Source: Hermatobates lingyangjiaoensis (taxonomy: Eukaryota > Arthropoda > Insecta > Hemiptera > Hermatobatidae). From it: a stretch of 64,000 nt of DNA. Location of the stretch: positions 3,755,001 to 3,819,000 of the forward strand of contig JAPFBL010001617.1 of NCBI GenBank assembly GCA_026182355.1. The letters are read 5' to 3'. The notes below the pieces were generated by a model. It had not been told where the DNA came from. It did not search any database and was given only the letters and a program-made list of their open reading frames with translations. The translations under genes were made by a program, and so were the position numbers. The first letter of the stretch is position 1; every line of letters starts with the position of its first letter. This document shows positions 33,111 through 45,799 of this stretch, piece after piece.

Positions 33111-33599
33111 CACTTTGATATTTATACCAAAATTTATTAATTTTCTCTTTATGGGAAGACGTAATGGGAAGACCTCTATATTGAGATGAAAGATCAAAAA
33201 AATAATAGAATGAAAGATAAATTATTTAATCTATGTGTTGATTTGATATAGTTTCCTTCACAGACGAATAAATCATGAATAAGCAGTTAAAGGATATCAG
33301 GAACAGCCCAGTTCAATTTATATAAAAAACATTTCAATTGTACTTACATTAAAAGAATACTATATCTTCAAAGAGAAGATTTAAAATTATATGTAGAACA
33401 TCTGTTAGATTTTGTTTACTTAACTACTATGAATAAAAGGTGTATTTGACATCATACGAAGAATGCTGACCCTGTGTTTAGAAAAGGTAGAATCATTTGA
33501 TGACATTTTATCTGTATTTGAGACATCTGGGAATGGATGAGGATTTCTGTCATATCATATTGACATTTCAAACTATTGAAATCAGAGATACTTCACTAT

Positions 33600-33930
33600 C
33601 TACATTTATGAAGGTCGTTAATGAATTTAAAATTTGAAGTTGAATTTGGTTACAACCACAGCATAGAGGGTATGACCGATATGGCTGCAAAGCGTATGAG
33701 ACCGATGAGTTTCAGGCCCTCAGTTTAATCATTTTAATAAGAGTTCAGATTTATCAATGATTTCACGATTCTTATAACTAGTAAAAGATTACGGGCAATG
33801 TAAATAAATGATACGTATTGATTTTAATTGTAAACAACACAAAACATCAGTTGGTGATTAATGAGTTTTATATTATGTTTACTTATAGCAAAGTTGGGTG
33901 TAGGCCACTCCACATTTCAGTAAAATATAA
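33600..33930 (+). repeat. Family X distal end
   Basis: Matches 2830-3210 and ends with 'tttacttatagcaaagttgg' and 'gtaggccactccaca'. TTACTTATAGCAAAGT is the inverted form of the family X left end. Confidence 0.7.
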
Positions 33931-33939
33931 AAAAGGGTC

Positions 33940-36880
33940 AATAATGCTGATGAAATATTTTAAATAAACAAATTTACTATTTTAAGGGTCTTTTTATAAA
34001 AGGCCAGCTTTTGATTGTAATTAGGGTTATATCAGTTGCGAATGAAAATTAATCATTCGGTCAGATGCGATGGGTTTTTTATAAAGTTTTATTTTCATAA
34101 GTATGTTAAAATAAACGATTGAGAAGTTATGAAATGGTTTTATTGTAATTATATTGTGGAAAACAGTCAACATAGAAAAACTTCTTATAATTGTATATAT
34201 TTTTGCTGCTCTTTGTAACAGATAATCTTATATGTTTATATTTTGATGAAGTCGAGTTCGTTTGATATCTGCTATATTAAAATTATTCACAAACATTATT
34301 GATGATGTGAATAATTTAATTATAGCAAAAGCGCTTGTTGGAAAGATGTTGATTAGGTTTGGGGTTTTAAAGTTCAGTAATGGATATGTCGCTCGCCAAG
34401 AACAGATTTGATTGTCAGTGTTCTGCGAAACAATCAGCTTTACCCAATCAAGTTTTTTGTTACTGTTCGTTTAAAAATCCATCCATTTAACAAAAGTCAG
34501 TGGCTAGGTGCTTTTTTTGAGTAATGAATACACCCACACATACGCTGAAAAAGAAAGGAAGATTTATATGTAGATACAAGTTCAAAATCGAAGAAGAGTA
34601 TAGTTGCCAACGGGCTACCGCCGTTCCTTCTTCATCGTGCTTGTGTGCTACTCTTCTTAGATTTTCAACTTCTATGTCCAGTTTGGATTGTTTTTCCGAG
34701 TTTAATGTGCATATATGAGGAAACACATGAGTGAAGACGTAAAAGCATCCACTGACCGACACAAAGTGACACACAATACAGCCACCTTACCGTTGTGGAC
34801 CAGTTTAAGCTAAGAATAAATAAAAGTCTTAGTTAAGTGAAGGAAGAGAGAAAAGAAAAAGAGGAAAAAAGAAAAGATAAAATAATAAATTAAAAATGAG
34901 AGATTAAGGCTGAAGTGACAAGTAATAAAAATACAGCAGAAAAAAATCAAGTAAGAACTAAACTGTAGAGTGCTGAATCGTGAAAAATAAAAAGCAAATA
35001 TTTTTAGAGAAAGTTAAGAATCTAATATTGAAGCTGATGCTGTTAGCCCTAAGCAATGTGAATGGCTAACTTCCTAACCTGCCCTTCCTATCAGTAACCT
35101 TTTTCGCCACCTGACCTCTGCCATGGTGAGTGGTTGCCGAATGTCCATTAATTGCTTTATTAACCATTATTACGGAGCTGAAACTCATTCTACGTCTACA
35201 ATACTTCTCCTTCGTATGAGCGGTCATCCGTTGATCAATCCAGTGACTTACCTGTTGCTAGTCCTGCCAACCCCGAAAGTATTTCCTTTAATGATGTGCT
35301 TTGATTTTTATAGAAGAATGGGCTACTATGAAAGGTAATGGTATTGCAGTATTATACTGTGAATTCTAAAACATTTTTTTCGGTAAACTACATACATTGA
35401 AATAATACTCAGAACATGGCATTAGTATGCTATGAAAACCATATAAAGAATTTTTGTTTTTATTATTAAAGATAATAATTGTACGCATACCAATTCATTG
35501 AAATAAGCCATATTACAAGATTTTATGTCCAGTTTATCAGGTAGTACACTGTCATACTTCATTTATTTATACAGAGAAACAAAAAGAAATTTTTTTCTAT
35601 TCATTTTAATAGAATATTAAATTCTATTAAATTCAGTTTAAGTCTAATAAACTGACTATGAAATATTCATATTTATTGCGAATATGAATATTTTCTTTAT
35701 ATTTAAATTTGTCTTTTTTAGTTTTCACGATAATTTAAATTATCTTTATACATTTTTTTCTTAGAATTGTTATATAAAATTTTAGGAATAGAATGACACA
35801 TCTATGCAACCTTCAATCAAATCAAATGAAAAAAAAATCAGAATTGAAACCTAGTAATAAATTTCAAGTGAAATCTTTATCATTGGTCAGAAAATATTTA
35901 ACTTGATGGGTCTATCAATTTCAATTCGGTTGCCAATATTGTGAAAGGTAAAAGATGGTGAATGACAGTTCCAATTTTCTGAAATTGTCCCTTTTAAATT
36001 AGTGACTGTGTTAATAATCTATTTAGTATCTATGTCAATTGCAAACGTAATTTAGCTTTTATTGTACACTAAATGTTATAATAAATAATCATTTTCTATT
36101 CAGTATTTCTGAGAATAATAATGATTTATTTTTTATCTTGTTAAATCACCTTTTTTTTTTCATTTATGTTAACTAAAAACAGTGATGTTGTGAAAATTAT
36201 CTGCAAGCAATAATAAATGCCTTAATGATCATATTTATTATTTCAGAAATAACTGTGTGCGGTAGTTAAACGATGTGATATTGTAGTTTTTCAGCCGATC
36301 TACTTCTGAAACCTTACCCATTTTGCAAAGGAGAGTGAAGTCCCTTAAAGTATTTTTATTCAATATTTGTGTCAGAATTGATATTATTATACTACTATTA
36401 GTTTATTTACAAGAGAATAAAACATTGAAATAAAACTATAAAAGAATGCAAATATTTGGAAGTTAAATAATTTGACTTAATATATTTAGTACGTTGGAGA
36501 ATGCACGCTTGCGATGTACATAATTGAAAATATACAAATAATAAATCTAATATATTGTCATAGGAGATCGCTCTGCCTTATTCATAAGATCAGTTCTATT
36601 CTCTACTACATGCAATAAATGTATCATCCAGAATGTCTCATTATTGTATTTGTTTAGCGACATTACGAATGATGCTCTTATGAGTTTCTCGTTTGTCAAT
36701 TTCTTAGATTTAAGCATATCGGACTACATTTTAAAATACTAGGTTGCAAATTTTAAAAATCAAAATAAAACTATATAGCTTATTCTAATATTGTTTGAAT
36801 TTTAAAACATTGTTATCCTAGATAACAAAAAGGTTTGGTATGTTAATTTGAATTACTTATGTTTTTTATTATATATATCA
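33940..36880. other. Mostly unassigned
   Basis: 34830-35000 is a purine-rich tract. 35040-35340 is less AT-rich, and its 71-codon ORF (35123-35338) is not recognised; GTGAGT at 35124 and, on the minus strand, CAG|GTAAGT near 35252 look like splice donors but have no supported exon. Elsewhere AT-rich with nothing seen. Confidence 0.3.
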
Positions 36881-36891
36881 GCACTTCATAT

Positions 36892-37110
36892 TTAAATTAG
36901 GTAAGATAGCAGCGCTATCTTAGAATGCCTGCAGGTCTGACCCTCGTCTGGAATGATGTAATTTGGTAGTTGTGTACTGTTTCTTGCTGCCAAAACCAAT
37001 TTACAATCCTCTGTTTTGATTCGAACCATTGCACTTTCAATGTTTTCCACAGCTTGAACTTCAAAACTATTACCTTGAATTTCTCCATCATCAGTAAACT
37101 CCACCATCAT
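36892..37110 (-). CDS. Unrecognised exon-like ORF
   Basis: Minus strand, 72 codons: MMVEFTDDGEIQ, then FEVQAVENIESAMVRIKTED, then LVLAARNSTQLPNYIIPDEG. Unlike almost every other short ORF here it has balanced amino-acid use rather than Asn/Ile/Lys/Phe bias. 'TTTTTGGAG' just upstream could be a weak splice acceptor, and similarity to real coding text may stop near IPDEGQ, where the last 12 residues look random. I do not recognise the family. It could be one exon of a host gene, a processed fragment, or a transposon piece. Confidence 0.35.
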   Translation of the reverse strand: MMVEFTDDGEIQGNSFEVQAVENIESAMVRIKTEDCKLVLAARNSTQLPNYIIPDEGQTCRHSKIALLSYLI

Positions 37111-37114
37111 TACT

Positions 37115-37411
37115 CCAAAAATAGTTTATTGAAAGCATCATATTCGTAAATTATATATATATTAAGGCGCCCTGAAGTTGTTTCTGCTGTGACTGTTAGA
37201 GCCGCTATAGCGTCTGACAAGGTTTTTCCGGCCTACTATATATTAACTAACCAGTCAGCATCATCTGGATTAAGTACAACGTACAGGTAGTTCCAAATGC
37301 GCACTAACTCTGTTATTACATAGAGTGTTCTTTGCTTATATAGCACATCCTGGCTTCTTGTCCAGGAGTTCTCTGTAAATAACACAGAATAATTAACAAA
37401 TCTACTGAAGC
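37115..37411. other. Unassigned stretch
   Basis: Less AT-rich, with a minus-strand frame GKTLSDAIAALTVTAETT near 37230-37165. This might belong with the ORF just downstream, but I cannot place it. Confidence 0.25.
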
Positions 37412-37419
37412 TTCTAGAT

Positions 37420-37877
37420 CAGTGTTTCCCAAAGTGGGCAGTACCACCCCCCTGGGGGCGGTGCTTTGATATCGGGGGGTAGTAATGCAAAAAGGAGCGG
37501 GGATTCTATTTTCTATAAATTGAAAATGTCCATGCAATAAAATTTCTAAATTGCATAATAAGTGAAAAAACTACATGTAAACTTCTAGGAAACGGTTTTT
37601 TAAAATTATTTGTTTTGATAATTCATTTTTATATTAAAAGTATATTCTCACCTAAGTTTCTTTTATTGTGTATTAATTCTTTTGCATACTTATGCTATGA
37701 AACACTACATCTATTGGGTTCTAAATAAATATTCGATTAGTAATTATTTTTATTTAATTATTAAAATGTTACTCATTTGGTTATTTAGTCTAGGAATCTG
37801 ATTATTATTCAAGGGTGTTGAGTTATAGGTTTATTGACCCAAGGGGGCGGTCACTCGAAAAAGTTTGGGAAATATTG
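37420..37877. mobile_element. hAT-type MITE with 8-bp target duplication
   Basis: Exact 8-bp duplications TTCTAGAT at 37412-37419 and 37878-37885. The element starts CAGTGTTTCCCAAAGTGGG and ends TTTGGGAAATATTG, imperfect inverted repeats with the CAGTG...CCCAAA start typical of hAT elements. Subterminal C5-6/G5-6 tracts (37446-37460 and 37841-37851) are also inverted. 458 bp, AT-rich inside, no ORF, so non-autonomous. Confidence 0.92.
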
Positions 37878-37885
37878 TTCTAGAT

Positions 37886-38265
37886 GAACTTGTTTATGAT
37901 ATTAACATAGTCATTCTCAGAAGCTTCAAGATTTTTTCTGAATTCTTGACATTAAAGAATGTTTTATTAACAATTTTATTATATTAAACTCCTTTACTAC
38001 TAGTTAAGGATATTTTATTGCTTTTGTGTGTCATAGTTTTTCTCCTTCTAAATACATTATATTTTTTAATATAAGAAATGCTTTTTTAATATATTAAAGA
38101 AGCTGGTTTGGCGTACACTCAAATGTACTATAAAGTAAACGTAACATCAAAACCATTGATAATCAATTTCATTGATTCGGTGATTTTAATGATACTGTCA
38201 TAAAAATGTATTAACAGACTCTATAGTGAAAGTGTAATCAAACTCACGACCAATCAATTAAAATT
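37886..38265. other. AT-rich stretch, nothing identified
   Basis: No feature seen. Confidence 0.4.
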
Positions 38266-38269
38266 TAAT

Positions 38270-39465
38270 TTACGTCTCCACGCAATAAAATTTTTCCATG
38301 AAAACTAACAATGCCTTCCGAACACTTAGTGTTCTTCTTCAGGTTTCAGGGTGAATTATTTGAATATGAATACAATATATGAATATTGAATTGCACTGTG
38401 AGGTTTTTAACAAGGGAATTAGTGTGAAAAATGACTTAATTAATTCTGAAGCTTAATAAAACATGACAACATACTGAAACATGAACCAATTAATAGGTAA
38501 CAAAGATTTTTAATTACCTACACTCTTGAGATGTTAATCTACGGGACTGACATAGGAAGGATTGAGGGTTCAAGGAGGAGACGGGGCTCTGATGAATGTT
38601 GAAAGTCTTGGCCGGTATATTTCCCTAACTGTACATTGGAGCGCAGCTGCTTTGCAAGAGGAAACACATCTTTCAAATGGTATAAGAAGGTCAAGAAATT
38701 TCGGAGATCTCGGTAATTGTTGGTTCGAAAGAGAAGTTTCGAAAAAAGAAATAGAAACCATTAAATTAATAACAAAAAAACAACAGTTACCCTAATAATG
38801 TAATAAATAAACTTATCAACAAGAAGGGAAGAAATCATTTAATTAATAACGTGTTCCACATGTTAAATTGCATACAACCACAACAAACTGGATTTCTCTA
38901 CTATTTGTGGGAAATCCCTCAATAAAAATCCAGTTTACAAATTATTCTGTGGAAATGGTATCTGCAATTACATTGTTATGACCATTTGAAGTTTTGAGAA
39001 ACGAATTAAAGAACATCATAAAGTGTTTTTTCAAAAACGATAATCAAATAAAAATAGTATTTATTTCGTTTCCCACTTTACCAAATACCTCATACCTGCC
39101 AAGACTTTCAACATTCATCAGAACCCCGTCTCAGCCCTACCAACACTCCTTGAACCCTCAATCCTTCCTATGTCAGTCCCGTAAATTAACATCTCAAGAG
39201 TGTAGGTAATTAAAAATCTTTGTTACCTATTAATTGGTTCATGTTTCAGTATGTTGTCATGTTTTATTAAGCTTCAGAATTAATTAAGTCATTTTTCACA
39301 CTAATTCCCTTGTTAAAAACCTCACATTGCAATTCAACATTCATATATTGTATTAAAATTCAAATAATTTACTCTGAAACCTGAAGAAGAACACTGAGTG
39401 TTCGGAAGGCATTATTAGTTTTCATGTAAAACTTTTTTTTACGTGGAGACGTAATTTTTTTAAAT
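38270..39465. repeat. Large inverted repeat, arms about 350 bp, spacer about 470 bp
   Basis: Left arm about 38270-38617, right arm about 39087-39460. Landmarks: 'tacgtctccacg', 'cgaacacttagtgttcttct' against its complement at 39377, 'ggaaggattgagggttcaag' and 'atgaatgttgaaagtcttgg'. The right arm has an extra 12 bases ('tgttggtagggc' in minus sense). Each arm has a hairpin CTGAAGAA-GAACAC-TGA-GTGTTC-GGAAG, the layout of the hammerhead-like motifs here but with GGAA instead of GAAA. The spacer (38618-39086) has short ORFs only. Confidence 0.85.
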
Positions 39466-39469
39466 TCCC

Positions 39470-42400
39470 CAATATTAGTAAATACCACACTATAACAGAG
39501 TGCACAAGTAATGACAAATATTTATTTATAGTATATTTGCATTTTAATAACTTTGCATGCATTAAACTATTTATATTAAAAAATACTCGTAAAAGCACTT
39601 CAAGAATTTTAAAAAAATTTAAGTCAAATATCAGTCTTGAGCCCAAAGACTATTTTTTTCATTTAGAAAAAATTGTCTAAATAAATGCAACAAGTAGGAG
39701 ATGTAGGGATAATTTTAAGTTGAGTTTCTCGTATTCAGAATTATATTGTTTCTTATACTTACCCTTTTTTTTTGAAGTTGTTTTCTTGTTTTACTAATTT
39801 CTGTTAGATTTCTTATGCAAAATTTAAGTCAAGGAGTCAAGCAAAAAAAATTTGAAAATCATAAAATATACCATAATGCCTCTTTTTGTTGATGCAATTA
39901 AACATATATTCCACTCATGTTCCAATAAGGGGTTATTTTAGAATTGAAGAACTTTATTGTAATCCATCATACGGTGTGACCAGTATCGTATTCAAATATT
40001 TCATAATGAATAAGTTCACAATTTTACGAGTTATTGACCTTCCATATTATTATTAGAAAAAAAATTACTTTTTTTCTTATTATATGAATTTTTTCAAAAT
40101 TACATCTCTTTAAAAATTATAGTTCACAGAAAGAAATGGGGCCTACAAATGCATAATGGGCCATAAGTATGTTTATTTATGGCAAAATTGATAAAAAATA
40201 TACAGTTCATCCAGATTATATTTTTGAATGTATATCAATTGGATCCATCAAATAGTGTGATCAATAGCGAATCCACTAACTTTTGATACGCAGCACCATC
40301 TTTTGATACCAACCCATCCACATACTCACAGGCATCATAAAAAAATTTCAGAAATGGATGAAGAGAACCTCAAAGAGAGTAAATCCGTCAAGATCATGAA
40401 AACAAAGTTTTCATGACCACTACGAGTATAGTTAAGTTGTTTATATGAAGTGAAAAAAAAACAATAATATATCGAATTATGAATGAACTTCAAAGTACAT
40501 CATCAATTCACAACTATATTTTTAATTAATCTAGAATAATAATCTGGAAATGGTTAGCTTATAAAAATGATATAAATATAGTTATTACAAGCTTATGTTT
40601 CAAATAATACAGATCTTTCATTAAGTCGTGGTTACTGTAGTTCAGCCTGTCAAGTTTTTGCTAATAGAACTTAAGCTTTTTCCAATAAATATAAAAAGCA
40701 CTTGAAAACAAGTATTGGTACGAAATATCAGCGTTCAAGTTTTCAACTGATCGATATTAATTAAAATATCTTTATACACCTGTTTAAGTTTCAATAATAT
40801 CTGGTATTAATTAGACAAACGAAGTTTTTCAAGAAAATACTAGGCTTGTCAAAAAAACTATCCATTTTTTCAACTATGATATCTTTATTGCCTTGGCTAT
40901 TGAATTTATAAATTATTATTGTTTAAGTTCAAAGTAAATTAAAATTAATTGTTAGGATTTTGCAAAACACACAATACTGAATTTCTTTTTAAATATGCAA
41001 TAAGGTGATTGAATGTGCTACGTAACAGTATCTCATGGTTCTTTCGATAACTGTAACAAGAATGGGTGAAAAAAAATTTAAACAAAGAGCTCACTTTCCG
41101 ACTGAAATATTCAAAATAACAGTGATTAAAACTGATGCAAAATGTTTTTAAGTGTTATAGTGTTATAGTTTTTATAGTGTTACCGCATTGTTTGGATATC
41201 AGTAGTTCTTTGGAGTTCTCTTAGAGAACAGTATAATTCTACACCAATATTGATGGAAAAATAATTTGTTTACCAATAGTCTGGATTCTTTTAATTTTTG
41301 CAATTAGTTCAATAATATTAAAAGATGTAAATGTCTAAGTTAGTATTTAAACAATACATTGGAAAAGGAAAATTGTCTAAATGGAGAAGTTATTTAGAAA
41401 AATCATTTAGGTTTAAATAAAACAATTTTCAATCATTTAGTGAAAATTGAAATCTGGTTTATAAAGAAACATGGAAATATTTATCCTAAATAAACTTTTT
41501 TTTGTGGAACTCTTTTCCTATAAGCAGGAAAAGGTAGAACAGATTGCCAAATAAATAAATTCTATAAAGATGCTCTTTTTTTTCAGTGATACTTTATTAT
41601 AAATTAATAGAGCAGCTAGAAAGATATCTGAAACTATAAGAATACTTTTTTTTTAAGTTAGTATTGTAAAAAGTAGTAAAGGCGTGTTTAATTATAATTC
41701 TAAAAAAAACATATATGAGAAAAATAACAGGCAGAAAAAAGAATACTTTTCCAACGGATTATTAAATAAAATTGGAGTAAATTTTAAATGCAAACAAGGT
41801 GTTATTGTAGTTCTTCCCAACTAAGTACTCCATAGGACAGTTTTTATAAAGTTACGGTCACGGCACTGTCAACTACTTCCATAGAAAATAGTGCATTTTC
41901 TAGGGTAGTTGCCTCTGTATTCAACTAAAACACTCGGGAAATAATAGACCTTATTATTTCCTAGGAGCATAAATATCTATTTGACGAATATCAATAATAC
42001 ACTTTTGTTTCTTTTAACACATGCAATAATTGAATACTATTCCGTGTCAATATTTTTTAATGATTATCTATTGCTAGATATAAATGAAACAGAACAATAT
42101 TCTGATTATATAGGGGATAGAGTGAGCACCCTGGAGGGGGAATGCCTTTTATTTATATAATGAACGTTACTTAATATTGATCATGTATGGATAGTCTTAA
42201 AGCATATTCATGGACCACAGTACGAAACCTGTACAATTATTGAAAGATATTATTTGCAAGTACCGAAACCGAATTACACCATAATTGATCAGTAGTTCAA
42301 AGTATTCACCTGTAAAGCCCAAAACAGGATGTACGGATAGTTTTAAAGAAATAAGAAAAAAATACTCCTAGGATTGATAACTCTAAGAATGATTTGGAAG

Positions 42401-43030
42401 CGAGGGGCTTATAGGACGCCATGATACCCAGGTGCCTAAGTTCGCTTCACTTACCACTTAAGTGAAGTGAATTCACCTTGTCGCCCCTGGACAAATCCAG
42501 CTAGCACCACTGGAGTCAGAACTAAGACCAAAAAATCTGTTTTAACAGATTTTAAGTTTAATTTTAAAATGCACATTTAAAATACTTGTCATACGGATTT
42601 ACAAAAGCAAATCCGTAAAGTTAAAGACTTCTTTTCTCCTTGACTATAATCTTTGCCGTCCTTTCTTTTACTGTAAATGATGTTTTCACCTTCAACCTAA
42701 CATTGTACTGGATTCTTTAATTATCTCTTTTATCAAAAAAATTTTTAAGATTGAATAATTAAAAATAATTGAACTGTTACAAAAAGAAGTTTAGGTGATA
42801 GTTTAGTCGTTTATGGTATAGCAACTCATGTGATAAAGTTTCTTGGTTTAGGGCGCCTAGTTATTGGATTAAGAAGTCTAGTTTGCAAGTGTATAGTGCA
42901 CATGAATAGTTTAGAAGTAGTTTAAGTTTCAGAATAAGTTAAGTAAAGATATAGCAAACTCGTTGATAGCTAATTGAGTTTGTTTCTATTTTAATGTTGC
43001 TATAGTGCAGACATACTATTAAACGCTGTG
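39470..43030. other. Mostly unassigned AT-rich stretch
   Basis: 40250-40440 is a minus-sense family X fragment ending near a (CCA)-rich tract. At 42429-42461 TTCGCTTCACTT and AAGTGAAGTGAA form a 12-bp hairpin with one mismatch, inside a less AT-rich block (42390-42530). Nothing else identified. Confidence 0.4.
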
Positions 43031-43891
43031 GTAAATATTATGAAAATCATAGTTTATCAGTTTAATTTCTTTGGCAGCCTGGTCTGCCATTTCATTTCCC
43101 TCGATTCCCGTATGAGCTTTAACCCATTATATACCGACACTCCAACCCCGTGTTCTTAATTTACTTATTTGATCTCTAACGTTCTGAGAGTTAATTCAAC
43201 GTATATGACTGTTGCGCAGGCGATGTAGAGAACATTTACTGTCTTTCCTGACCATAGCTCTTTTCCCAGTACTCCAGATTCTTCCTTCTTCTTCAAACCA
43301 CTGAAGCACTCTTGATATTGGCCAGCAGTTTGGTCTGATTGTTTGAACACCATCCGGCCAGCTTTAACATTACACGACACACCTCTGTCTCAGTACTGTT
43401 GTAGACCACGATTCCACCACCGACTGCACTATCGATTTTGCTACCGTCCGTAAATATGTTGAAATCAATATCTTCAATTATTTCATCTATTACTATGTGA
43501 TCTGCGGGGTGAGTCTATTTTTCTATCTTCATGGGTTTCTCTACTGAATATTGCGGTGAACTGACTTCCGTATTTTTCACTGCAAGAAATCTGTCAACAA
43601 GTGTCCACAGTTTGATATTTATTGTTACTATTTTTGCTAAGATACAAGCTACATCAAATGATATGATATGATATCCTCTTATCATCCTTTTGTCAATTCT
43701 GCGTTGAAATCTTTTAAATTTTCTTACTACATATTTCCTACTTAGCGCTTTGTACCAAACTGACACTGCATAGGGCAATATGGAAAGTATCGCTCCACTG
43801 TATATTAACCTGATAGCATCCACTCCTATCCCCCAATGTACCTTAGCAGATCGGCTTAAACTGTTCACCAAACTGAGATGCTTCTATAAAT

Positions 43892-43971
43892 ATAATTTAT
43901 GTGGTTTGTCCATGACAGTCTATAATCAAAGATAATTTATGTGGTTTGTCCATGACAGTCTCTTATCAAAG
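43892..43971. repeat. Perfect-looking 40-bp tandem duplication inside the LINE
   Basis: 'ataatttatgtggtttgtcc' followed by 'atgacagtct' occurs twice in direct succession, differing by about two bases (ATAATC and CTTATC). Confidence 0.85.
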
Positions 43972-44108
43972 ATAAGAGACTTAGTACACCTAAGTACTTC
44001 ATTTCCTCCACTTCTTTCGGGAGACGGATTTTTAAATACAGCTTTACTGGTGCTACCTTCCTACGTTTTGTTATGCGCAGTACTTTTGACTTATTAGGAT
44101 TAAAGTTT

Positions 44109-44143
44109 ATGGGCCAACAGATTATTTATTTCTGTTGGCCCAT
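44109..44143. repeat. 13-bp inverted repeat in the LINE RT
   Basis: ATGGGCCAACAGA and TCTGTTGGCCCAT separated by nine A/T bases. It interrupts the frame right after EEWANRNK. Confidence 0.85.
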
Positions 44144-44345
44144 TCTTCAATTTTATGGAGACTCTCGTTATCCCGTATTTGTAGCTGGTATTTGTCTTTG
44201 CCTGATACCAAAATTAAAAGGTTGTCAGCAAAAGCTACAACTTTTACACCTGTAGGATAGTTTATTTTCAACAGGGTGCCATATAAGAGTGTCCAGAATC
44301 CATTACTCAATGTAACTTGTTGCAGGCTTTTCCAGTTTAGTCCTT

Positions 44346-44545
44346 CAACTAAAATGACTCTAAGAGTTGTTCCATATCTCTGATATTTTTACTATAACAT
44401 TTTCAATGAATACGTTTTTGAAATTTACCTTCTTTCTCATTTAAAAGGGTACAAGCACCGTTTTATCAGGTTTTATATCTAGATCTTTATCTTTTGTCAG
44501 TCTTTCAACAATTTGGAGAGTACTGCATTAACATCTAGCACAACA
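44346..44545 (-). pseudogene. Second LINE fragment, same strand
   Basis: Minus strand reads DLDIKPDKTVLVPFK, then after shifts TLRVILVEGLNWKS. In LINE RTs 'P.KT..V.F' and 'YLGV.LD..L.W' come after the YADD box, yet here they precede it. So a different LINE copy is joined upstream of the one at 43.0-44.3 kb. Confidence 0.5.
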
Positions 44546-44679
44546 CATCATGTAATAACAATTTTGGTATAACAACGTATATCCTTGTGTATACGTTGGT
44601 TTATCTAGTATTATTTAAATTAGTATTTCTTTTGTTATGAAGAACGAAATTGTGCCTTTCCCAAATATTACCCAAAGAA

Positions 44680-45795
44680 TATGGGGTCTTGAACATACCA
44701 AAAACTATGTATCTGACATTACATAGGGTACAACAGTATGTTTAAGGGTATAATATACAGTTTATTACAACACTTTATTAGTCAACCATCCATCGTACCC
44801 TGGAAAGCATCGTAGAATATATGTTTCATTGGCGTTGATTTTTTTTTACATTTAAGAATTTTATCTTTCCTACATATCATATTAATTCATAAAAACATTT
44901 CTTATTTTTTTATTAAACCATTAAAAAACAAATTGATTTCACTCAATTCACTTAAAAAATTTTCAAGTCAATGGAAACAAATTCGAGAAGTACGAATACA
45001 GCAGGTTATCTATTAGTCCGAGATAGATTTTCTGTTTTTATATTTTTATTACCCTTTACCGTAAGAAAAATTTCACATTTTTTTATAAATTATTTTAATC
45101 TTTGGTTTAATTTTTTGGCAATTAGCTAAAATTTAATTTTTAATTTTTTTTATTAGGTTTTTATTTTTTTGTAATTAGCATAATTAGCTGTTTAGCGATC
45201 TGAAATCATAAAATGTACCTTAACACCTACTTTTGTCAATGTTATTTGACAAAAAGGCATTGAACTCATTCTCACATAGTGTTATTTTTAGGTATAATTT
45301 CATTTTGAACCATCAAGTGGTTTGATGTACATCCTGTTCACAAGCTATCAGATTCTGTCGTAGAGAAAACATTTTAAATTTTATTGAAAAAAAACTGAAT
45401 TTTTTTTCCATTGCATCTGTCACTTTGATATAAAACCAAATTTCAAGAGTCCAGAATTATTAGTTTAGGAGAAAAAATGCGGCCTAAAAAAAACTTTTCG
45501 GCCAAAAAGTGACTTTCCCATCATGAAATATCCCCCCTCCCAACAATAGAACTCATCTAATCTATAAAGCCCATTTCGATGTAAACTATGTATTATTATA
45601 TCCATCAAAAGGTGTGGACTGCAGTGTGCCCACAAAGTTTTCGATACACACACAAACACACATACACACACACAGACATCATCTAAGAAACGTCAAAAAA
45701 TGATTTAGAGAACCTCAAAACATGCAAATCCGTTAAAATTTGGAGATCAATTTTTTTCCTTATTATTATTCTTTACTTATAGTAAAGTAAAAAGT
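44680..45795 (-). repeat. Family X copy
   Basis: Minus orientation. The block 'aactatgtatctgacattac' at 44702 is also at 50950; the rest matches 26.3-27.4 kb in reverse. It ends at the palindrome TTTACTTATAGTAAAGTAAA (45771-45790). Confidence 0.7.
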
Positions 45796-45799
45796 TTGC

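Larger units (their letters stand above)
43040..44345 (-). pseudogene. Non-LTR retrotransposon RT/RNase H remnant (R1/I-like)
   Basis: Minus strand, in order: RT core with GFWTLLYGTLLKINYPTGVK and AFADNLLILVSG (YADD box as FADN), EEWANRNK; then KSKVLRITKRRK and KYLGVL; then the C-terminal region GAILSILPYAVSVWYKAL and RGYHIISFDVA (43871-43515); then RNase H with IFTDGSKID (about 43460), LGKELWSGKTVNV (about 43260) and WVKAHTGIEGNEMADQAAK (about 43115-43060). This is the RT plus RNase H layout of R1/LOA/I-type LINEs. Several stops and shifts, including a stop just before WVKAH. Confidence 0.85.

Noticed and set aside
35123..35338. 71-codon ORF with donor-like GTGAGT
   Set aside because: The donor overlaps the ORF's own start codon, and there is no motif.
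38270..39465. Ordinary TIR DNA transposon
   Set aside because: No target duplication found, and arms of 350 bp with ribozyme-like hairpins look more like a foldback or PLE arrangement; left unclassified.
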